NCBI GenBank assembly: GCA_963772165.1
Contig: CAVYWA010000005.1
Location: 558,001 to 622,000, forward strand
DNA length: 64,000 bases
Reading direction: 5' to 3'
From: JAGVPT01 sp963772165
GTDB taxonomy: Bacteria; Bacteroidota; Ignavibacteria; UBA10030; UBA8401
The notes under the pieces were generated by a model. It was not told the origin of the DNA. It saw only the letters and a program-made list of their open reading frames with translations, and made no database searches. Below, one piece after another: positions 59,275-64,000 of this stretch; the stretch's first letter is position 1; the number at the start of each line of letters is the position of its first letter. Both the position numbers and the translations under genes were made by a program.

Positions 59275-60558
59275 CTAATTTGCCAACGTGTGAAGCGTAT
59301 CCCAGAATGCCGGGAATGAAATATCCACGCAGCCAGAGTCTTTGATTGTCGACTCACCCTGAAGATTGGTTGCTGCAACACCGAATGCCATAGCAATGCG
59401 GTGATCTCCGAAACTATCAAAAGTTGACGGAATTAAAACACTTTTTGAGTTAAATGCAAATCCGTCCTCAAGCTCCTCAATGTCCAGCCCCATGAGAGAA
59501 AGATTTTCGCACACCGCGCCTATCCGGTCGCTCTCTTTGTTGCGCAGTTCAAATGCGCCGCGCACTTCAAACGTGCCAACCGCGAAGGCAGCCGCAACGG
59601 CAAGGATCGGAATTTCATCAATAATGTTTGGGATGATCGATCCTTGGAGGATCAGATTCGACCGAAGAACGGAGCTTTTTACCACGATGTCGCCCATGGG
59701 TTCACCGCCAATCGTCTTTTCGTTTTCTATTGAAATATTTCCTCCCATCGAGCGTAAGATGTCAAGAAATCCGGTCCGTGTAGGATTGATGCCAACATTC
59801 TTGATCATGAGTTCGGAGTCATGTGCAATGAGCCCGGCAACGATAAAAAATGCCGCGGATGATGGATCACCCGGGATATAAAACTGTTTCGCCGGGATTT
59901 GCCTTCTCCCGACCACCGAGACATGAGTTTTGTCGTTCGTTCGAATCGTGCTGAACCCGAGCATTCGTTCGGTGTGGTCCCGGGACGCCTGCAACTCTTC
60001 TACCGTCGTTGTCCCTTCTGCAAACAGGCCTGCAAGGAGAATTGCTGATTTAACTTGAGCGCTGGGAATAGGGAGTTCGTACGTGATCCCGTGAAGTTTT
60101 TCGGAAGGGAAAATTTTTAACGGGGCGGTGAATTTGTCAGTTCCGACTACATGAGCGCCCATTTCCGTCAGCGGGTCGATAATGCGCTTCATCGGTCTCC
60201 GCACAAGATACTGGTCACCCGAGATTTGGCTCGGAAATTTTTGGCCTGCCAATATTCCCGATAAGAGACGGATCGTTGTCCCGGAATTTCCGGCGTTCAG
60301 CTGCGCACTCGGTTGGCGATAACCATGGAGCCCTTTCCCAACGATGTGAAGAGCATGGGGTGTCAATGTTGCTTCGACACCCAACGCTTGAACACACTCG
60401 AGTGTGCTTCTTGGGTCTGCGGCGTTGAGAAATCCGACTACCTCCGTTGTTCCTTCCGCAAGAGACCCTATCAGCACCGCGCGATGCGAAATTGATTTAT
60501 CTCCCGGAACGGTGATTTCGCCGCGAAGATGTCGAGCAGGGTGGAGTATCTTATCCAT
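59275..60558 (-). CDS. aroA: 3-phosphoshikimate 1-carboxyvinyltransferase (EPSP synthase)
   Basis: A 427-residue enzyme of the shikimate pathway: transfers enolpyruvyl from PEP to shikimate 3-phosphate. GDKSISHRAVLIGSLAEG, LNAGNSGTTIRLLSGILAG, ISGDQYLVRRPMKR and the DHRIAMAFGVAA end are the family blocks. It follows pnp by 52 bp on minus and precedes the MalK-like gene. NAGNSGTT with the first-helix pattern is of the bacterial type II class-like form; this is not resolved further. Confidence 0.95.
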   Translation of the reverse strand: MDKILHPARHLRGEITVPGDKSISHRAVLIGSLAEGTTEVVGFLNAADPRSTLECVQALGVEATLTPHALHIVGKGLHGYRQPSAQLNAGNSGTTIRLLSGILAGQKFPSQISGDQYLVRRPMKRIIDPLTEMGAHVVGTDKFTAPLKIFPSEKLHGITYELPIPSAQVKSAILLAGLFAEGTTTVEELQASRDHTERMLGFSTIRTNDKTHVSVVGRRQIPAKQFYIPGDPSSAAFFIVAGLIAHDSELMIKNVGINPTRTGFLDILRSMGGNISIENEKTIGGEPMGDIVVKSSVLRSNLILQGSIIPNIIDEIPILAVAAAFAVGTFEVRGAFELRNKESDRIGAVCENLSLMGLDIEELEDGFAFNSKSVLIPSTFDSFGDHRIAMAFGVAATNLQGESTIKDSGCVDISFPAFWDTLHTLAN

Positions 60559-60610
60559 GGAGAAAACCCGTTCCGGTATTCACAAAAGGAATCATTGTCC
60601 TCCGAGTGTA

Positions 60611-62722
60611 TTAATGGCTCTGTGGGACTTCCTCTTTTTTCTTCTCTGCGAGCATCACTGCCTTACGGCTAAGGTTGAGCCGTCCCTTGTCGTCAATCTC
60701 AACAAGCTTTACATCAAAAACATCGCCTACTTTGACGAAATCGGCGACTTTTTCGATTCGCTTCAGGTCAAGTTGAGAAACATGGACCAACCCTTCTTTG
60801 CCAGGAAGGATTTCAACGAAAGCCCCGAAATCCATGATCTTCTTCACCGTCGCCTTGTAGGTCTTGCCAACTTCCGGCACTTCAGTGATCCGTCCGATCA
60901 TTGCGCGGGCTTTTTCACTTGCTTCTTTTGAGGTAGCCGCGATAACGATCGTACCATCATCGTCAATATTAACTTCAGCTCCGGATTCCGAAACGATATT
61001 GCGGATATTTTTGCCTCCCGGACCGATGACTGCTCCGATCATGTCAACGGGAATCTTGATCGTCGTTAACCGTGGTGCATACTGACTCAAGTCGGCACGC
61101 GGGGACGAAATCGCTGCATCCATTATTGCGAGCTTGTGGAGCCTTCCGTCCTTCGCTTGTTGAACTGCTTTTTCGAGTATTTCAAAGGAGATCCCTTTGA
61201 TTTTGATGTCCATTTGAAAAGCAGTAATGCCGTCCTTGGTTCCTGCGACTTTGAAATCCATATCTCCGAGATGGTCTTCATTGCCGAGGATGTCGCTGAG
61301 AATCGCAACGCGGTCCCCTTCTTTCACCAATCCCATAGCAATTCCTGCGACCGACTTTTTCAGCGGAACGCCGCCGTCGTACAGCGCGAGCGAACCGGCG
61401 CAGACCGTTGCCATGGAGGAGGATCCGTTCGATTCAAGGATATCCGAGACGACTCGTACGGTGTAAGGGAATTCCTTACCGTCGGGGAGAATATTTTTTA
61501 ACGCACGCTCGGCAAGGTTGCCGTGTCCGATTTCGCGCCGGCCTGTCGCAAGCCTTCCCGTTTCGCCGACGCTGAACGGGGGAAAGTTGTAGTGGAGCAT
61601 GAAACGGCGCGTCGTTTTAGGGAGCAATCCGTCGACCATCTGTTCGTCGAGTTTCGTACCGAGTGTTACCGTTGTCAATGATTGTGTCTCTCCGCGAGTA
61701 AAGAGAGCGGAGCCGTGCGCGCGCGGCAGGAGGCCAAGCTCGATGGAAATCGGTCGGATGTCCGTTAATCCCCGTCCGTCCAGGCGTTTCTTCTTTCCGA
61801 GGATCATCTCACGCATTTCATACTTTTCGATATCGTGCAAAATTTGCGCGATGGATGCTTCCTGGTCCGGAAATTTTTCAGCAAGCGAGGCGTTGACTTC
61901 CTCTGCGATCGCGGCGTTTGCTTTTGAGCGATCGTCCTTCGACAGGACGGTGTTTACCGTTGTCCGTATTTTTTCTTCCGCGATCGCTTTTACGGCTGCG
62001 AGCAACTCGGGGTTGATTTCAGGAATCGATATAGGCCGCTTCTGTTTTTTTATTTCTGCCGCAAGCTCTCTTTGCAGCGTGCAAATTTTCTTGATTGCTT
62101 CATGGGCAAACTTGAGTGCTGCGAGGATGTCTGATTCACCGATTTCGCGGGACTCCCCTTCGACCATCACGATCGAATCGTCGGTTCCTGCAACAGTCAC
62201 ATCCATGTCGCTTGCTTCCAGCTCGTCGAAGGTTGGGTTAATCAGCAATTCTCCGTTAACGCGGCCGATGCGTACCTCGGCGATCGGACCATCGAACGGC
62301 GAATCCGAGACCATCAATGCCGCCGATGCCGCGCATGCCCCGAGAACATCCGCATCATTCTGCTGGTCCGATGAAAAGACGTTTACGATAATTTGCGTTT
62401 CGCTATGGTAGCCTTCGGGAAACATCGGCCGGATTGGCCGGTCGATGAGGCGTGCCGAGAGAATTTCTTTATCCGAGGGCCTCCCTTCCCGTTTCAAAAA
62501 TCCTCCGGGAATTTTTCCCGCCGAGGACATTTTTTCCCGGTATTCCACTTGAAGCGGAAAATAATCCAGGTCATCCTCGGATTCTTTCGGTGCGACAACC
62601 GTCGCAAGGACCATCGTGTCGGCATACCGCGCCATCACGGCGCCGTCCGCCTGTTTGGCGAATCTGCCGGTTTCGAATGACAATGTTTTGTTCCCTATTT
62701 GAATTTCTTTTTTTACTACCAT
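60611..62722 (-). CDS. pnp: Polyribonucleotide nucleotidyltransferase
   Basis: A 703-residue phosphorolytic RNase. Two RNase PH domains (about 12-225 and 310-540; FFPLQVEYREK-type and FMLHYNFPPFSVGE, GRREIGHGNLAERAL), then KH (VIGPGGKNIRNI at about 565) and S1 (GAFVEILPGKEGLVHVSQL at about 640). It degrades RNA and in the common rpsO-pnp arrangement lies after rpsO, 68 bp here. Confidence 0.97.
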   Translation of the reverse strand: MVVKKEIQIGNKTLSFETGRFAKQADGAVMARYADTMVLATVVAPKESEDDLDYFPLQVEYREKMSSAGKIPGGFLKREGRPSDKEILSARLIDRPIRPMFPEGYHSETQIIVNVFSSDQQNDADVLGACAASAALMVSDSPFDGPIAEVRIGRVNGELLINPTFDELEASDMDVTVAGTDDSIVMVEGESREIGESDILAALKFAHEAIKKICTLQRELAAEIKKQKRPISIPEINPELLAAVKAIAEEKIRTTVNTVLSKDDRSKANAAIAEEVNASLAEKFPDQEASIAQILHDIEKYEMREMILGKKKRLDGRGLTDIRPISIELGLLPRAHGSALFTRGETQSLTTVTLGTKLDEQMVDGLLPKTTRRFMLHYNFPPFSVGETGRLATGRREIGHGNLAERALKNILPDGKEFPYTVRVVSDILESNGSSSMATVCAGSLALYDGGVPLKKSVAGIAMGLVKEGDRVAILSDILGNEDHLGDMDFKVAGTKDGITAFQMDIKIKGISFEILEKAVQQAKDGRLHKLAIMDAAISSPRADLSQYAPRLTTIKIPVDMIGAVIGPGGKNIRNIVSESGAEVNIDDDGTIVIAATSKEASEKARAMIGRITEVPEVGKTYKATVKKIMDFGAFVEILPGKEGLVHVSQLDLKRIEKVADFVKVGDVFDVKLVEIDDKGRLNLSRKAVMLAEKKKEEVPQSH

Positions 62723-62790
62723 GAGTTTTCTGCCTTATTGAATCATATTGACTGCTGAATTATTTCAGCGCGTCTCCCTGCACATTCCTG

Positions 62791-63060
62791 CTACTTGCGG
62801 ATTTCGAGTTCTTGAATAATCTTCCGGTAGCGTTCAATGTTTTTTTCCATTAAATAATCGAGCAAGCGGCGGCGCTTCCCGACCATCCGCAGCAACCCAA
62901 CCCGTGAGTGGTTGTCTTTTTTGTGAGTATCAAAATGAGACGAGAGCGCATTGATGTTCGCCGTAAGAATGGCGATCTGGACTTCTGGAGTCCCGGAATC
63001 ACTCGGAGATTTACCGTATTTTTTAATGAATTCCGTTTTTTGAGCTTTTGAAATTGACAT
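62791..63060 (-). CDS. rpsO: 30S ribosomal protein S15
   Basis: An 89-residue protein with SPSDSGTPEVQIAILTANINALSSHFDTHKKD, and the helical HSRVGLLRMVGKRRRLLDYL box. The ATG at 63060 is behind AAGGAG and is preferred to an upstream GTG at 63066. It lies between ribF and pnp, an order seen in many bacteria. Confidence 0.97.
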   Translation of the reverse strand: MSISKAQKTEFIKKYGKSPSDSGTPEVQIAILTANINALSSHFDTHKKDNHSRVGLLRMVGKRRRLLDYLMEKNIERYRKIIQELEIRK

Positions 63061-63092
63061 GGACACTCCTTAGAAATAATTATACAGTGTGC

Positions 63093-64000
63093 TTATTGAA
63101 CATTTTCTAAAATATTTTTTCCGATGCGTTTATCATTATTCATTTCTTCCACCAGTTCCTCGGATGACGCGAATTGTTTTTCTCCCCGTATCCGTTGAAC
63201 GCACTCTACCGTTACCGTCCGCCCGTAGATGTTCCCCGTAAAATCATAGATAAAAACCTCGCAGACCCGTGCGTGATGCTCGTAAAATGTCGGCAGAACG
63301 CCAACGCTCATAAGCCCTGCATGCGGTGAAGCGTCGACAAGAACCTTCACTGCGTAGACCCCGTTCCCGGGAAGAATTTTCCGCGGGTCGTTCACGGCAA
63401 TGTTGGCCGTTGGAAACCCCAACGCTTTTCCACGGCCGTCTCCAGCGACCACCGTGCCGGAAAAGCTGAATCGCCTTCCAAGCAGGTCGTTTGCTTTGAT
63501 GATCTCCCCTTCCAGCAAAAGCGAGCGAATTCTCGAGCTGCTCACAAGTTCGCCGCTGGCAAAATATTGTTTTTCAGCGACGACAGAAAAATCGAATTCT
63601 CGTCCCAATGCAAGCAACTGAGCAAGGCCCGCTTCACGATCTCTGCCGAATCCGTGGTCGTATCCTTCGATGACTTCACTGACTCCCACGCCGTTAATGA
63701 TGTAGTCGACATAAAATTCGCGAAACGGCTTTCGCGAAAACTCATACGTAAACGGGACAACGAACGTGACATCGACACCGAACTGATCAAACAGCTCAAT
63801 TTTTTCGTCATGTGTCGTCAACAATTCGACCCGGTTCGATTCTTCGTTGCCATTATTCCGCTTCTTCACGCCGACAACTTCTTTCGGATGTGGATTGAAT
63901 GTGACGATAACGCTTTGTCCATTCCGTTCATTCGCCCTTTGAATGACCTCCCGAATGATTTTTTGATGAGCAAGGTGAACGCCGTCGAACGTTCCGATTG
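63093..64000 (-). CDS. ribF: Riboflavin kinase/FAD synthetase (cut by window end)
   Basis: The frame runs from the right edge to 63093. Inferred residues at the edge read IGTFDGVHLAHQKIIREVI, which is the nucleotidyltransferase HxGH-like motif near the N-terminus, so the annotated ATG at 63869 is internal and only about the first 15-20 residues are missing. HGFGRDREAG, SSSRIRSLLLEG and the kinase domain GRGKALGFPTANI (with GVYAV) follow. It makes FMN and FAD. rpsO follows on minus. Confidence 0.96.
   Translation of the reverse strand, partial: IGTFDGVHLAHQKIIREVIQRANERNGQSVIVTFNPHPKEVVGVKKRNNGNEESNRVELLTTHDEKIELFDQFGVDVTFVVPFTYEFSRKPFREFYVDYIINGVGVSEVIEGYDHGFGRDREAGLAQLLALGREFDFSVVAEKQYFASGELVSSSRIRSLLLEGEIIKANDLLGRRFSFSGTVVAGDGRGKALGFPTANIAVNDPRKILPGNGVYAVKVLVDASPHAGLMSVGVLPTFYEHHARVCEVFIYDFTGNIYGRTVTVECVQRIRGEKQFASSEELVEEMNNDKRIGKNILENVQ

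Noticed and set aside
61599..62411. Plus-strand 270-codon frame inside pnp
   Set aside because: Ser/Arg-rich antisense product of pnp; no independent start signals.
1..64000. CRISPR array, prophage, insertion sequence or rRNA
   Set aside because: No regularly spaced direct repeats, no transposase, integrase or phage structural genes, and no rRNA sequence were found.

Overview
This 64 kb window is a bacterial chromosome segment of intermediate GC content. It probably comes from the Bacteroidota/Chlorobiota/Ignavibacteriota assemblage. Three secreted proteins end in a type IX secretion (T9SS) sorting domain with the NYPNPFNPST signature, a bacillithiol gene (bshC) is present, and aerobic respiration genes are rich in c-type heme. 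Genus and species cannot be fixed from the sequence. Promoters mostly look like ordinary sigma-70 sites (TTGACA-like, 17 bp, TATATT-like) rather than the Bacteroidia type.

Layout. 1-8.7 kb: two glutamine synthetases (one cut by the window edge) around an Lrp/AsnC regulator, then enoyl-CoA hydratase, apt, tryptophanase and small genes (zinc-ribbon membrane protein, zincin, hemerythrin). 8.8-12.3 kb, minus strand: TolB-like beta-propeller, SDR and a frameshifted M28 peptidase. 12.5-28.0 kb: a large respiratory block with ferredoxin, Rieske protein, split cytochrome b, an octaheme cytochrome c, a blue-copper-like protein, an aa3-type oxidase with two small accessory proteins, heme A biosynthesis, an ABC transporter, Sco and DUF420. 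28.1-37.7 kb: a propeller-type sensor kinase, its LuxR-family response regulator and three T9SS cargo genes. 37.8-40.7 kb, minus strand: purine nucleoside phosphorylase, thymidine kinase and a metallophosphoesterase. 41-47.7 kb: secG, tRNA-Lys, an unexplained promoter-to-terminator unit, ygfZ, msrC, LOG, SirB1, tmRNA, dapF and a diacylglycerol kinase-like gene. 47.7-56.1 kb, minus strand: one seven-gene operon from an SDR gene through yqeY, cvpA, mutS2, biotin carboxylase and BCCP to purL. 56.5-64 kb: bshC on plus, then ribF (cut by the window edge), rpsO, pnp, aroA and a MalK-type ATPase on minus.

The most notable observation is regulatory. Two almost identical 20-bp palindromes flank the response regulator gene. 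Each overlaps by exactly 2 bp the -35 element of a promoter with a 17-bp spacer. One promoter would drive the regulator itself; the other points at the T9SS cargo genes. This suggests an autoregulated two-component system controlling a locus of secreted propeller proteins. The leader of that second unit also holds the remains of a deleted T9SS gene. Other points of interest are the octaheme cytochrome built into the bc-type operon, an insertion in the CuA domain of oxidase subunit II, and the unassigned transcription unit at 41.6-42.2 kb. No CRISPR array, prophage, insertion sequence or rRNA was found.
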